From Coprobacter fastidiosus (lineage in GTDB: Bacteria; Bacteroidota; Bacteroidia; Bacteroidales; Coprobacteraceae): a stretch of DNA of 64,000 nucleotides. Shown here in pieces: positions 10,701 through 18,840 of the stretch (positions within the stretch are counted from its first letter, which is position 1; the number at the start of each line of letters is the position of its first letter). The translations under genes were made by a program, and so were the position numbers. The DNA lies in assembly GCF_030296935.1 (NCBI RefSeq), contig NZ_AP028032.1, positions 434,001 through 498,000 of the forward strand. Reading direction: 5' to 3'. Below the pieces are notes generated by a model. The model was not told where the DNA came from, did not search any database, and saw nothing but the letters and a program-made list of their open reading frames with translations.

Positions 10701-10922
10701 ACTTTGACGACTGTGTTCGGTATGATTCCCATGGCTGTGGGAACTGGCGAAGGCTCAGAGATGTGGCGTTCTATGGGTATGACAGTTGCTTGGGGATTAT
10801 CTGTGTCAACGTTGATTACGCTGGTGATCGTACCTGTTGTATATTGCATATTTGCTAAAAACGGAGTATTGCGAAAACGACGTAAATTAGCGGCAGAATT
10901 GAAAGGGTTAGAGAAATTGTAA
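7794..10922 (+). CDS. RND (HAE1-type) multidrug efflux transporter
   Basis: 1042 residues, the usual size for an AcrB-like pump. It has a first membrane helix near residue 15, two large periplasmic loops and two groups of membrane helices. The proton-relay acidic pair is visible in GMVVDDAIVVLEN near residue 397. GxxxP-type segments and the C-terminal GIVVKNGIVLIDY are also typical of HAE1 pumps. The proton motive force drives export of hydrophobic or amphiphilic compounds. With the adaptor and TolC-like protein it makes a complete tripartite system under the linked TetR regulator. The substrate cannot be read from sequence. Confidence 0.95.
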   Translation: MSLYSSAVKKPITTALCFVAIVIIGLFSLSRLSIDLLPDIETNTIMVMTAYPGASASDIETNVTKVMENTLNTVTNLKHITSQSKENLSIVTLEFEYGTDIDVATNDVRDKLDIVETSLPDNVENPIIFKFGTDDIPILILSVTAEESMPALYKILDDKVANPLKRIGGVGSVSVTGAPEREIQVYCDPQKLEAYNLTVEGISGIIAQENLNTPGGSIDIGSNTYSLRVQGEFTDAKQMEDIVVGTYGDKTIFLKNVARIEDSVKERAQEAYNNGLQGGMVIIQKQSGANSVNISNAVLKRLPAIQKDLPSDVKLDIIINTSTNIENTIGSLVETVAVTFVIVMLVVLVFLGRWRATFIIVITIPISLIASFAYLLISGNTLNIISLSSLSIAIGMVVDDAIVVLENVTNHIERGSAPKQAAIHGTNEVAISVIASTLTMLAVFLPLTMITGMAGILFRQLGWIVSIIMIVSTVCALSLTPMLCSQWLRLDPKKGKLFMLFFTPIEKVLDLLDTGYAKLITWAVGHRTIVVCGAAVIFVGSLFLTKFISTEFFPTQDNARIGVTIELPVGTRTEISRELALKIDKEFREKYPEILISNFTVGQADTDNTFGSIQTNGTHIISYNINLSSVGDRERGLVEICELMRQDLKKYPEIKTFEVNAGGSSESMGGQSTVDVEIYGYDFSMTDKIASELSNKMKDLKICSGVHISREDYIPEYQVDFDREKLALNGLNVATASSYLRNRINGSTASYYREDGDEYDITVRYAPEYRQSVEDIENIMVYNSQGHGVRIRDLGKVVERMTPPTIERKNRERVVTVKGVVAPGAALGDLVSETQNIISKMDIPSDISLSIGGAFEDQQDTFKDLTILGIMIIILVFIVLAAQFESLTDPFIIMFSLPFAFTGVFIGLAVTGTPLGVMAMIGVIMLAGIVVKNGIVLIDYTILNRERGLSITHAVIHAGKSRLRPVLMTTLTTVFGMIPMAVGTGEGSEMWRSMGMTVAWGLSVSTLITLVIVPVVYCIFAKNGVLRKRRKLAAELKGLEKL

Positions 10923-10982
10923 TTATATATTCTTTCAGGAAATCTGTTATTTCCTGAAGTTTAAAATGTAAATAGCTAACTT

Positions 10983-11276
10983 ATGAAAGCAGTATTTATA
11001 GCCTTTGATCAGGCTCATTTAGAGATGATTCAGAGTATTTTAGATCATCATAATTGTCGAGGGTTTTCATATTGGGAAAATATTCAAGGGAGAGGCTCTG
11101 TAAAAGGTGAACCACATTATGGTAGTCATGCTTGGCCGAGTATGAATTCGGCGATATTGACCATGGTCGAAGACCAGCAAGTCGACGGATTATTGAAACT
11201 TCTCAATAACTTAGATAAACAAAAGGAAGCTTTAGGGCTTAGAGCTTTTGTCTGGAATATAGAACAAAGTATATAA
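10983..11276 (+). CDS. PG0541-family transporter-associated protein
   Basis: 97 residues, soluble, no signal peptide. It starts MKAVFIAFDQAHLEMI and contains the GRGSVKGEPHYGSHAWPSMN loop, which I recognise as the PG0541 family found beside RND pumps in Bacteroidota. The size and alternating pattern suggest a small PII-like or ferredoxin-like fold, possibly a regulator of the pump. It lies 60 bases after the pump gene and 7 before the next gene, so it is in the operon. Its biochemical role is not known to me. Family assignment rests on recall of the family and on position. Confidence 0.8.
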   Translation: MKAVFIAFDQAHLEMIQSILDHHNCRGFSYWENIQGRGSVKGEPHYGSHAWPSMNSAILTMVEDQQVDGLLKLLNNLDKQKEALGLRAFVWNIEQSI

Positions 11277-11283
11277 ACAAGTT

Positions 11284-11863
11284 ATGGCCGAAAAAGCAAA
11301 TGTTATTATCAAATTTATGTTGAGTGCTCGAAAAAGGAGAGGTATCTATTTTTTTTCGGCCACTATATTTATTATTACAATATTTTTATTTTTCTTATCT
11401 GTTATTTTATATGGACAGCATTTGCCGGGACGTCGTTTGGCGTTACTATTCGCATTGATGGGAATCTTGCTATTCTTTTTTTCTTTGTGGGCTATTTATA
11501 ATTTACGGAAAGATGGATATGTAGGGATGATTATATCGGATGAGGGAATTACTGATCTTTCTACCGGTTTATAGGATTGGTACGGTACTCTGGAATGATG
11601 TGACGAAAATTAAGGTTATGGACGATCTTGAGAATCTGAATTATAAATATGTCGTTTTGGTAGTAAAAAATCCCAATCAATATATAATGCAAGAACCCAC
11701 AGCAATAAAAAAACGATCTTTAATGCTGAAGCTACATCAATATGGCTTTCCTATATGTTTTTCGATACGGGCATTGGATTGTTCTTTTAAGGAATTGTAT
11801 GCGGTAATAATATCTCGATATCAGGCTATAAGAGGAGTGAATGCGGTCATTGTATCGGATTGA
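11284..11863 (+). pseudogene. STM3941-like membrane protein, broken by a frameshift
   Basis: The first frame (11284-11574) encodes two membrane helices and ends in DEGITDLSTG, then a stop at 11572-11574. The sequence continues in the next frame as RIGTVLWNDVTKIKV to 11863. Together they make one ~190-residue protein like the STM3941 family, which has two N-terminal helices followed by a PH-like domain. Removing one T from the TTT run at 11568-11570 restores a continuous frame (TGYRIGTVLWNDV). So the cause is a single extra base: a real recent mutation or a sequencing error. It is the last gene of the efflux operon. Function unknown. Confidence 0.75.
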
Positions 11864-11876
11864 TTACAAATCAAAT

Positions 11877-11909
11877 AAAAAAGGCAGGATTTTAAATCCT
11901 GCCTTTTTT
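11877..11909. terminator. Shared terminator, efflux operon / nadE
   Basis: An AT-flanked hairpin with AGGCAGGAT paired to ATCCTGCCT has A-runs before and T-runs after. It can act on both strands, and its right edge touches the nadE stop codon. Confidence 0.85.
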
Positions 11910-13839
11910 ATAAAGGAAGTTCTTCACATTCTTTTATCCATATTGTACTGTTTGCATCACTCGGCATTTTCCAGTCACCTCTGGGCGAAAGACTCACCGA
12001 ACCGACTTTTGGACCGTCGGGAAGGCATGAGCGTTTAAACTGTTGGTTGAAAAAGCGTTTAAAAAAGATCGTTAACCATTTTTGTATCGTACTTGTATCA
12101 TACTTTCCTTTGAAAGCTTGTCGGGCTAAGAAGTAAATTTTGGCGGGACGGAATCCGAACCGTAAAAAATAATATAAAAAGAAATCATGCAATTCATAAG
12201 GTCCTACCAAATCTTCGGTTTTTTGTTTGATATTACCGTGCTCATCTCCCGGAATTAATTCCGGACTGATAGGAGTATTGACGATGTCTAATAATGTATG
12301 TTTCGTTTCGGCAGATATTTCTTGAGATGCAGCCCATTCGACAAGATAACGCACAAGAGTTTTAGGAATACTTCCATTTACTCCATACATCGACATGTGG
12401 TCTCCATTATATGTAGCCCATCCTAAAGCCAATTCGGATAAATCTCCCGTGCCGATAACCAATCCGTTATTTTGATTGGCGATATCCATAAGAATTTGAG
12501 TCCTTTCTCTTGCTTGAGAGTTTTCATAAGTAATATCATGAATATTGATATCATGATTTATATCTTTAAAATGTTGTGTACATGCCTCTTTGATGCTGAT
12601 TTCCCGTATTGTCACGCCGAGCAGTTTCATTAGTTCTTTAGCATTATGGTAGGTTCGGTCGGTAGTACCGAAGCCGGGCATGGTAACACCGACGATTTGT
12701 TCGCGGTTTAGTTTTAGTCGATCGAATGTTTTTACACAAACTAAAAGTGCGAGTGTCGAATCAAGTCCTCCCGATATACCGATAACTACAGATTGTGCGT
12801 GTGTATGGATAATACGTTTTGCTAAACCGGTTATTTGTATATTGAAAATTTCTTCGCACCGATCAAATAAAAGTTTATTTTCGGACGGGATGAATGGATG
12901 AGGTGTTATGGTTCTTTTCAATTCTGTTAATTCGTATGCCGGAAGATGGAAATCTATATTCCGGTATTTTTCTGTAGAATACATCGAGCAACTATTATAC
13001 CCTGAATTTATTCTTCGGTCAAAAAGTAAACGGTCTATATCGATTTCTGAAATAATTAACTGTTTTTCAGAAATAAACCTCTGACCTTCAGCGAGAATTG
13101 TTCCGTTTTCTGCAATTATTCCATTTCCTGCAAAAACGAGATCAGTCGATGACTCTCCGCTTCCGGCAGATGCGTATATATAAGCAGCATTACAACGAGC
13201 TGATTGCTGTCGTATAAGTTCTTCTCTGTAAATTTGTTTCCCGATTAATTCATTGCTGGCCGATAAGTTTAACAATATATTAGCTCCATTTAAAGCCTGT
13301 AATGAACTGGGAGGAACAGTAACCCACAAATCCTCACAAATTTCTGTACCGATAACGACTTCTCCTGACCGGAACAGTAAATCCGTACCGAACGGAACTT
13401 CTTGTCCACAAAAATTTATTGAGGTTTGTCGGTTATCCATAGAAGAAGAAAACCATCGCTTCTCATAAAACTCTTTGTAATTAGGTAAAAATGTTTTCGG
13501 AATGACCCCCAATATTTTTCCTCCTTGGAATGCAATAGCGGCATTGAATATTTGATTACCATTGGTAACAGGAGCGCCGACGACGCACAGAAGTTTTTCA
13601 TCACTTGTTTTGTCGATTAATTTCTTTAAAGCTTTTTCTGCGCTTTCTATTAATAACTGTTGAGTGAATAAATCTCCACAGGTGTAAGAAGTAATACATA
13701 ATTCCGGGAAAACGATTATTTCTATATGTTTTTGTCCGGCTTCTCGTATTAATTTTTCAATTTCAATTGTATTGTAAATGCAGTCGGCAACTTTTGTTTT
13801 TGGAATAGCTGCTGCAACTTTTACGAATCCGTAGGTCAT
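11908..13839 (-). CDS. nadE: NAD+ synthetase, glutamine-dependent
   Basis: 643 residues with two domains. The N-terminal ~270 residues are a nitrilase-type glutaminase with Glu in VFPELCITSY, Lys in VIPKTFLPNYKE and Cys in GTEICEDLW. The C-terminal part is an NAD synthase with the PP-loop ISGGLDSTLALLV. Ammonia from glutamine passes to the second site, where ATP-activated deamido-NAD becomes NAD+. The two-domain form fits the Bacteroidota enzyme. It lies alone, converging on the efflux operon and divergent from the dipeptidyl peptidase. A -7 box is seen at 13867-13874. Confidence 0.95.
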   Translation of the reverse strand: MTYGFVKVAAAIPKTKVADCIYNTIEIEKLIREAGQKHIEIIVFPELCITSYTCGDLFTQQLLIESAEKALKKLIDKTSDEKLLCVVGAPVTNGNQIFNAAIAFQGGKILGVIPKTFLPNYKEFYEKRWFSSSMDNRQTSINFCGQEVPFGTDLLFRSGEVVIGTEICEDLWVTVPPSSLQALNGANILLNLSASNELIGKQIYREELIRQQSARCNAAYIYASAGSGESSTDLVFAGNGIIAENGTILAEGQRFISEKQLIISEIDIDRLLFDRRINSGYNSCSMYSTEKYRNIDFHLPAYELTELKRTITPHPFIPSENKLLFDRCEEIFNIQITGLAKRIIHTHAQSVVIGISGGLDSTLALLVCVKTFDRLKLNREQIVGVTMPGFGTTDRTYHNAKELMKLLGVTIREISIKEACTQHFKDINHDINIHDITYENSQARERTQILMDIANQNNGLVIGTGDLSELALGWATYNGDHMSMYGVNGSIPKTLVRYLVEWAASQEISAETKHTLLDIVNTPISPELIPGDEHGNIKQKTEDLVGPYELHDFFLYYFLRFGFRPAKIYFLARQAFKGKYDTSTIQKWLTIFFKRFFNQQFKRSCLPDGPKVGSVSLSPRGDWKMPSDANSTIWIKECEELPL

Positions 13840-13866
13840 GATTTACTCGAATTAGGGTTATTTTTG

Positions 13867-13874
13867 CAAAAGTA
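13867..13874 (-). promoter_or_regulatory. Candidate -7 box for nadE
   Basis: Minus strand reads TACTTTTG, an exact TAnnTTTG match 28 bases upstream of the nadE ATG. A clear -33 box is absent. Confidence 0.6.
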
Positions 13875-13948
13875 TGAATTTTATGTAGCCTATGGCGGTT
13901 TGGAATAAAAAAATATTTCGTAGATTTTTATCTTGAAATATGAATATG

Positions 13949-13956
13949 TACTTTTG
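13949..13956 (+). promoter_or_regulatory. Candidate -7 box for the dipeptidyl peptidase
   Basis: TACTTTTG is an exact TAnnTTTG match, 21 bases before the ATG at 13978. The leader would be short, as is common in this group. Confidence 0.6.
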
Positions 13957-13977
13957 TAAAAAACAAAATATATACAA

Positions 13978-16149
13978 ATGAAAAAAGTCATTTATGTAGC
14001 ACTTCTGTGCTTTTGTGCTCAATCAGGCTTTTCAGCACATACGTTTGATTTAAAGTCTATCGTATCCGGAGAATATCAAACGAAGCGAGTTCCTGCATTT
14101 TTACCTATGAATGACGGAGAACACTATACTCAAAGATTGAAAGATAAAACCATGATTATAAAGTATAGTTATAAAACCGGACAGGCTGTGGACACATTAT
14201 TTAATGTAGCTTCGGCAAGAGAATGTCCTTTTAAAACTTTCGACGGCTATTCAATGAGTGCAGATGAAAAAAAAATATTGTTATATGCCGATGCAGAGCC
14301 TGTTTATCGTCGTTCTTTCAAGGCTGTATATTATACCTTTGAAATAAGAAGGAATTTGGTAAAGCCTCTTTCTGATAAACCGGGAAAACAACAGATTGCG
14401 ACATTCTCACCTAATGGAAGAATGGTTGCATTTGTGAGAGATAATAATATTTATTTGAAAAAGTTGGATTATGGAACTGAGTCTGCAATTACTTCTGACG
14501 GAGTAAAGAATAAAATATTGAACGGAATTCCTGATTGGGTTTATGAAGAAGAGTTTTCTGTTGTCAGCACTTTGTCATGGTCTCCCGATAACACTACATT
14601 AGCATTTGTAAAGACGGATGAAACGGATGTTCCGGAATATTCAATACAGATGTTTGAAGGGGAATGTCCGAGTCTGACTCCTTATGCGTATTATCCCGGA
14701 GAATTTGTGTATAAATACCCGGTTGCCGGAACAAAGAATAGTAAAGTCGCTGTTTTTACTTATACAGTAGAGACTCGTGCAGTAAAAAAAATGAATGTAC
14801 CTGTTGATGGAGACAGTTATATACCGCGTATTCGGTTTACGCAAAATCCGGATCAATTGGCCGTGATGACCCTTAATAGGAATCAAAATGACTTTAGAAT
14901 GTTTCTGACAAATCCGAAATCAGGAGTGAGTAAATTATTGATTCAGGATAAAAATGAAACATGGATAGATCCGGATATTATGGATTACATTACTTTTTAT
15001 CCTTCCGGTTTTATTTTTGCATCAGAAAAAAGCGGATTCAGACATCTTTATCATTACAATATGTCTGGTACTCTTATTCGACAAATTACCCGGGGAAATT
15101 GGGACGTGACAGCGTATTACGGACAAGATGCCAAGGGGTATTATTATTATGAATCTGCTGCTGAGAGTCCTTTATGTAGAGCTGTTTATCGTGTTGACAA
15201 CAAAGGAAATATTGTAAAAATATCGACACAAAAGGGGTATAATCAAGCCCATTTTAATCCGGCCTGCACCTATTTTGTAAATGAATATAGCAATGCGGTA
15301 ACTCCGCCGGTTGTGACAGTACATAATTCTCAAGGTAAACAATTGCGTATTATCGAAGAAAATTCGAAATTGAAAAATCTGCCGTTTTCTCGGAAAGAAT
15401 TTTTTACTTTTAAGAATGAGTCAGGAGAAATATTAAATGGCTATATAATGAAACCGGAAAATTTTATCTCCGGGAAAAAATATCCTGTTGTGATGGTGCA
15501 ATATAGCGGACCGGGTTCTCAAATGGTTTTGGATAAATGGGCTGCAATAGACTGGACTCAATATTTGACGGATAACGGTTATATTGTTGCGTGTGTGGAC
15601 GGTAGAGGTACAGGGGGTAGAGGTACAGCTTTTTCTCGTTCTATATATTGTAAAATGGGAATTTTAGAAGCTCAAGATCAGATAGCAGCAGCCCGTTATT
15701 TGGGATCGTTGGGATATGTAGACTCAAGTAATATTGCTATCTGGGGCTGGAGCTTCGGTGGATATACGACATTGATGTCGATGTCAATGAGTTCAGGAGT
15801 GTTTAAGTCGGGAGTAGCTATTGCTCCGGTAACCGATTGGCGTTATTATGATACGGTATATACTGAACGTTATATGCGTACTCCTCAAGAGAATAACGAT
15901 GGTTATATACAGACTTCTCCATTAAAAAAGGCCGCAGATCTTGATGGAAAGTTATTGATTATTTCCGGTACTGCGGATGATAATGTTCATTATCTTAATA
16001 CATTGCAATATAGCGAAGCTTTGGTACAAGCGAATAAACAGTTCGAAATGCAGATTTATACAAACCGTAATCATAGTATTTACGGGTGCAATACCCGATA
16101 TCATCTTTATACTCGAGTATATGATTTTTTGCAAAGAAATTTGAAATAA
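13978..16149 (+). CDS. S9 family peptidase, dipeptidyl peptidase IV-like
   Basis: 723 residues with a signal peptide of about 19 residues, so periplasmic or outer membrane associated. The middle is a beta-propeller (DPPIV N-terminal region) and the last ~250 residues an alpha/beta-hydrolase. The catalytic serine is 592 in GWSFGGYT, the aspartate lies in GTADDNVH near 667 and the histidine is 699 in NRNHSIYG. The propeller double-Glu WVYEEEF, which binds the peptide N-terminus in DPPIV, is present near residue 187. It should release Xaa-Pro dipeptides from peptides taken up for nutrition. It stands alone with its own promoter and terminator. Confidence 0.93.
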   Translation: MKKVIYVALLCFCAQSGFSAHTFDLKSIVSGEYQTKRVPAFLPMNDGEHYTQRLKDKTMIIKYSYKTGQAVDTLFNVASARECPFKTFDGYSMSADEKKILLYADAEPVYRRSFKAVYYTFEIRRNLVKPLSDKPGKQQIATFSPNGRMVAFVRDNNIYLKKLDYGTESAITSDGVKNKILNGIPDWVYEEEFSVVSTLSWSPDNTTLAFVKTDETDVPEYSIQMFEGECPSLTPYAYYPGEFVYKYPVAGTKNSKVAVFTYTVETRAVKKMNVPVDGDSYIPRIRFTQNPDQLAVMTLNRNQNDFRMFLTNPKSGVSKLLIQDKNETWIDPDIMDYITFYPSGFIFASEKSGFRHLYHYNMSGTLIRQITRGNWDVTAYYGQDAKGYYYYESAAESPLCRAVYRVDNKGNIVKISTQKGYNQAHFNPACTYFVNEYSNAVTPPVVTVHNSQGKQLRIIEENSKLKNLPFSRKEFFTFKNESGEILNGYIMKPENFISGKKYPVVMVQYSGPGSQMVLDKWAAIDWTQYLTDNGYIVACVDGRGTGGRGTAFSRSIYCKMGILEAQDQIAAARYLGSLGYVDSSNIAIWGWSFGGYTTLMSMSMSSGVFKSGVAIAPVTDWRYYDTVYTERYMRTPQENNDGYIQTSPLKKAADLDGKLLIISGTADDNVHYLNTLQYSEALVQANKQFEMQIYTNRNHSIYGCNTRYHLYTRVYDFLQRNLK

Positions 16150-16166
16150 GAGTAGAGTTCTAAATT

Positions 16167-16208
16167 AAAAAAACAGACTGGATGCATAATTATCCAGTCT
16201 GTTTTTTT
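16167..16208 (+). terminator. Terminator of the dipeptidyl peptidase gene
   Basis: A perfect 16-bp stem (16167-16182 with 16193-16208) encloses a 10-base loop and ends in a run of seven T, 17 bases after the stop codon. Confidence 0.9.
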
Positions 16209-16588
16209 GTTATTATATTATACAAAAAATAAAATTGTTCGCTATTTTGTTTAAATCTGGATATTAGTATTTTAGGAGATCAAATGTTAATCTGCCGGAT
16301 TATGTTGCATATTACATAAAAATACTGCATCTTAGCTTCGAGTTTAGCCTATAAGGATGTATAACAATTATGCTTCTTCTTCCTTGATTAGGTTAGGAGA
16401 AATAAAATTCTTCATTCGCTGTAAAAGTGCTATTCTATATGTTAACTTGATAAGAATGATTTAGAGAAAGGTTGTTTAATAAATAATTTTATTACCAGAG
16501 TAAATTGAAGGACAATACTTGAATATTTAAAGTTTCGTCTGTATTACCGGGAATATAAATTTTTTTTGAGCTCTCTGATAGTTGAAAT
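16209..16588. other. Non-coding gap
   Basis: About 380 AT-rich bases between the peptidase terminator and the membrane Nudix-like gene. I see no frame of useful length with family similarity, no RNA gene, and only weak promoter-like sequence. It presumably holds the promoter of the following gene. Confidence 0.5.
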
Positions 16589-17719
16589 ATGAAACAAGAA
16601 AAATTGTTTAAGCATAGATATTTTTATTTGCAGTCGGCAGGTCTTTTACCTCTTTTTCTGGTATCGTTAACCAATAATTATTTGACAGAGATTCATACGG
16701 TAAAACTGGCATTGTTTATAGGTTTGATTTGTTTATGTGTCGAAATATTTTACCGGATATTTTATCGTCGATTTTTGTTCATGTTCGGAGTTTCAACTCT
16801 TACGTTGATCCAATTTGCTTCTTTGAAATTGCTTTTTTACAATTCTTTATTCCTTATTTCCAATACTGTTTTTTTAGGCATATTGCTTTTTATTAATATT
16901 TTGATCGTTCGAGGATTACACAGGATTTTATTTCATAGGCATTCTCGTGATTATTCACGTAAAGATCGTATGGTGATGGCCAATATAATGCATGAATTTA
17001 TGTATATGTCACGATTATTGCTATATGTATTGAGTTTTTATTTGGCTGTTACGATTATGTTCAATACTTATTCTCGTAATATGTATCCGGATATATACGT
17101 TTTTTTGAATTACCGTTTGAACCTTATTTTGATGATGCTTTATTTTGTTTACGAATGTATCCGGATTATTTTGTTGAATAAAATGCTTTCAAAAGAAACG
17201 TGGTTACCGATTATTAATGAATCTTTATCTGTTATCGGAAGAGTAGAAAAGCACGAGAGTTTCCGTCGTGGGAATCGTTATCTCCATCCGCATTTGCGTG
17301 TCATCATTATGTGTGGTAATAGAATATATTTGCAACCGGGTCAAATAAAGGGAAGTTTATCGGGACTTCATTTGGATACTCCGGTATCTGAAGATTTGCG
17401 TTATGGAGAGACGCCTGATAAAGTGTTGAAAATAGCTATGGAAAAATATATTTCTGTAGAAAATCGAAATTCTCCGCGAAGAATATTGACATCGAAGTTT
17501 AAAACTGATATCATGAACCGTGTAATTATGTTATATGTTTTGAATGTCTCCGATGAGTCGTATGTCATTAATAAACCTCGTGGAGGAAAGTTTTGGACAT
17601 CCGATCAGATTGATGCGGAATTGGGAAAAGGTGTGTTTAGTACCTGTTTTGAACAAGAGTATGAGTTTTTGAAGAATACGATTTTGCTCGCATGGGAATA
17701 TACTGAGAAGGAAAAATGA
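16589..17719 (+). CDS. Membrane protein with a degenerate C-terminal Nudix domain
   Basis: 376 residues. The N-terminal ~200 residues hold about six hydrophobic segments separated by basic loops. The C-terminal ~165 residues match the layout of the Nudix hydrolase at 36651-37169. RYGETPDKVLKIAMEKYISV lies where that protein has DYGESVEDALFRETREELG. FWTSDQIDAELGKGVFS near the end matches its FWSIDEIEQNIGKQIFT. The catalytic Nudix residues REUxEE are gone (IA, ME, KY), so hydrolysis is unlikely and a binding or sensing role is more plausible. The stop overlaps the miaA start (ATGA), so the two are translationally coupled. No function is known to me. Confidence 0.75.
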   Translation: MKQEKLFKHRYFYLQSAGLLPLFLVSLTNNYLTEIHTVKLALFIGLICLCVEIFYRIFYRRFLFMFGVSTLTLIQFASLKLLFYNSLFLISNTVFLGILLFINILIVRGLHRILFHRHSRDYSRKDRMVMANIMHEFMYMSRLLLYVLSFYLAVTIMFNTYSRNMYPDIYVFLNYRLNLILMMLYFVYECIRIILLNKMLSKETWLPIINESLSVIGRVEKHESFRRGNRYLHPHLRVIIMCGNRIYLQPGQIKGSLSGLHLDTPVSEDLRYGETPDKVLKIAMEKYISVENRNSPRRILTSKFKTDIMNRVIMLYVLNVSDESYVINKPRGGKFWTSDQIDAELGKGVFSTCFEQEYEFLKNTILLAWEYTEKEK

Positions 17720-18636
17720 AGTATATGTTTGATTTAATAACGATATTAGGACCTACGGCTTCTGGAAAGACGTCTTTGGCTGTTGCTTTGGCTGCTGATT
17801 TAAATACGGAAATTATAAGTGCAGATTCCCGCCAGATTTATAAGCGTATGGACATCGGTACGGGAAAAGATTTGGAAGAGTATAAGTATGAAGATAAAGA
17901 AATCCCGTATCATTTGATTGATATTTGTGAACCGGGATATAAATATAACCTTTATGAATATCAAAGAGACTTTAATGTAGTTTTTCAGGATTTGAGGACG
18001 AGAGAAAAATTCCCTATTTTATGTGGGGGAACAGGCCTTTATATAGAGACTGTCTTGAAAGGTTATAGTATGCCTCAGGTTCCTGAAAATAAAGAACTTC
18101 GTGAAAAATTGAAGGACAAGACATTGACAGAGTTGACGTCCATATTGAAAACTTATAAAACTTTGCATAATACTACGGATGTAGATAGTTGTAAGCGGGC
18201 CGTAAGAGCTATAGAAATAGCCGAATTTTATAGGAATCAGCAACCGGAGGAGAGAAAAAACAAGCCATTGAACAGCTTTATCGTAGGAGTCGATATAGAA
18301 AGGGAAGCCCGCCGGAGAAAAATTTCTGAACGTTTACAGATGAGACTTGATTCGGGAATGGTGGATGAAGTGAGAGCTTTATTAAAAGAAGGAATTTCTC
18401 CGGATGATCTTATTTATTATGGCCTTGAATATAAATATCTGACAGAATATTTGATAGGAAGACTTTCTTATGTCGAAATGGTGAGTAAACTAGAAATAGC
18501 AATTCATCAATTTGCGAAAAGACAAATGACATGGTTTCGGGGAATGGAACGGAGGGGTTTTTCTATTTTTTGGTTAGATGCATTTTTACCTTTGGACGAA
18601 AAAATCATGAAAATTAAAGAACAACTGAAAAAATAG
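17716..18636 (+). CDS. miaA: tRNA dimethylallyltransferase
   Basis: 306 residues. The P-loop GPTASGKTSLA lies near residue 11-21, followed by ISADSRQIYKRMDIGTGK, the hallmark MiaA segment that binds A37 of the anticodon loop. GGTGLYIETVL and FAKRQMTWFR near the C-terminus are also typical. It transfers the dimethylallyl group from DMAPP to N6 of adenosine 37 in tRNAs reading UNN codons. The ATG at 17716 overlaps the upstream stop by four bases; an in-frame ATG at 17725 is possible. Normal family length. Confidence 0.95.
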   Translation: MKYMFDLITILGPTASGKTSLAVALAADLNTEIISADSRQIYKRMDIGTGKDLEEYKYEDKEIPYHLIDICEPGYKYNLYEYQRDFNVVFQDLRTREKFPILCGGTGLYIETVLKGYSMPQVPENKELREKLKDKTLTELTSILKTYKTLHNTTDVDSCKRAVRAIEIAEFYRNQQPEERKNKPLNSFIVGVDIEREARRRKISERLQMRLDSGMVDEVRALLKEGISPDDLIYYGLEYKYLTEYLIGRLSYVEMVSKLEIAIHQFAKRQMTWFRGMERRGFSIFWLDAFLPLDEKIMKIKEQLKK

Positions 18637-18792
18637 ATACAGGGATATCCGGGCTATTCAGTAAAGAGAATGGAAAGTCAATCAAATGTTTAAGATGTCC
18701 CTGTACCTTTATATATAGTATTTATGGCTGTAAAACATTCCTATTTATAAATATGTTCGTCTGTATAGGGCAGTTTTTGTAGTAAAAAATAT

Positions 18793-18800
18793 TATTTTTG
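18793..18800 (+). promoter_or_regulatory. Candidate -7 box for the PAP2 gene
   Basis: TATTTTTG fits TAnnTTTG. Transcription would begin near 18807, which argues against an ATG at 18808 and for 18829 or 18841. Confidence 0.55.
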
Positions 18801-18840
18801 CATCCGTTTGGATATAAATAAAATACAAATGGAAAATTGC

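Noticed and set aside
18638-18705. Inverted repeat TACAGGGA / TCCCTGTA after miaA
   Set aside because: The loop of about 52 bases and lack of a T-run make a terminator unlikely; could be chance.
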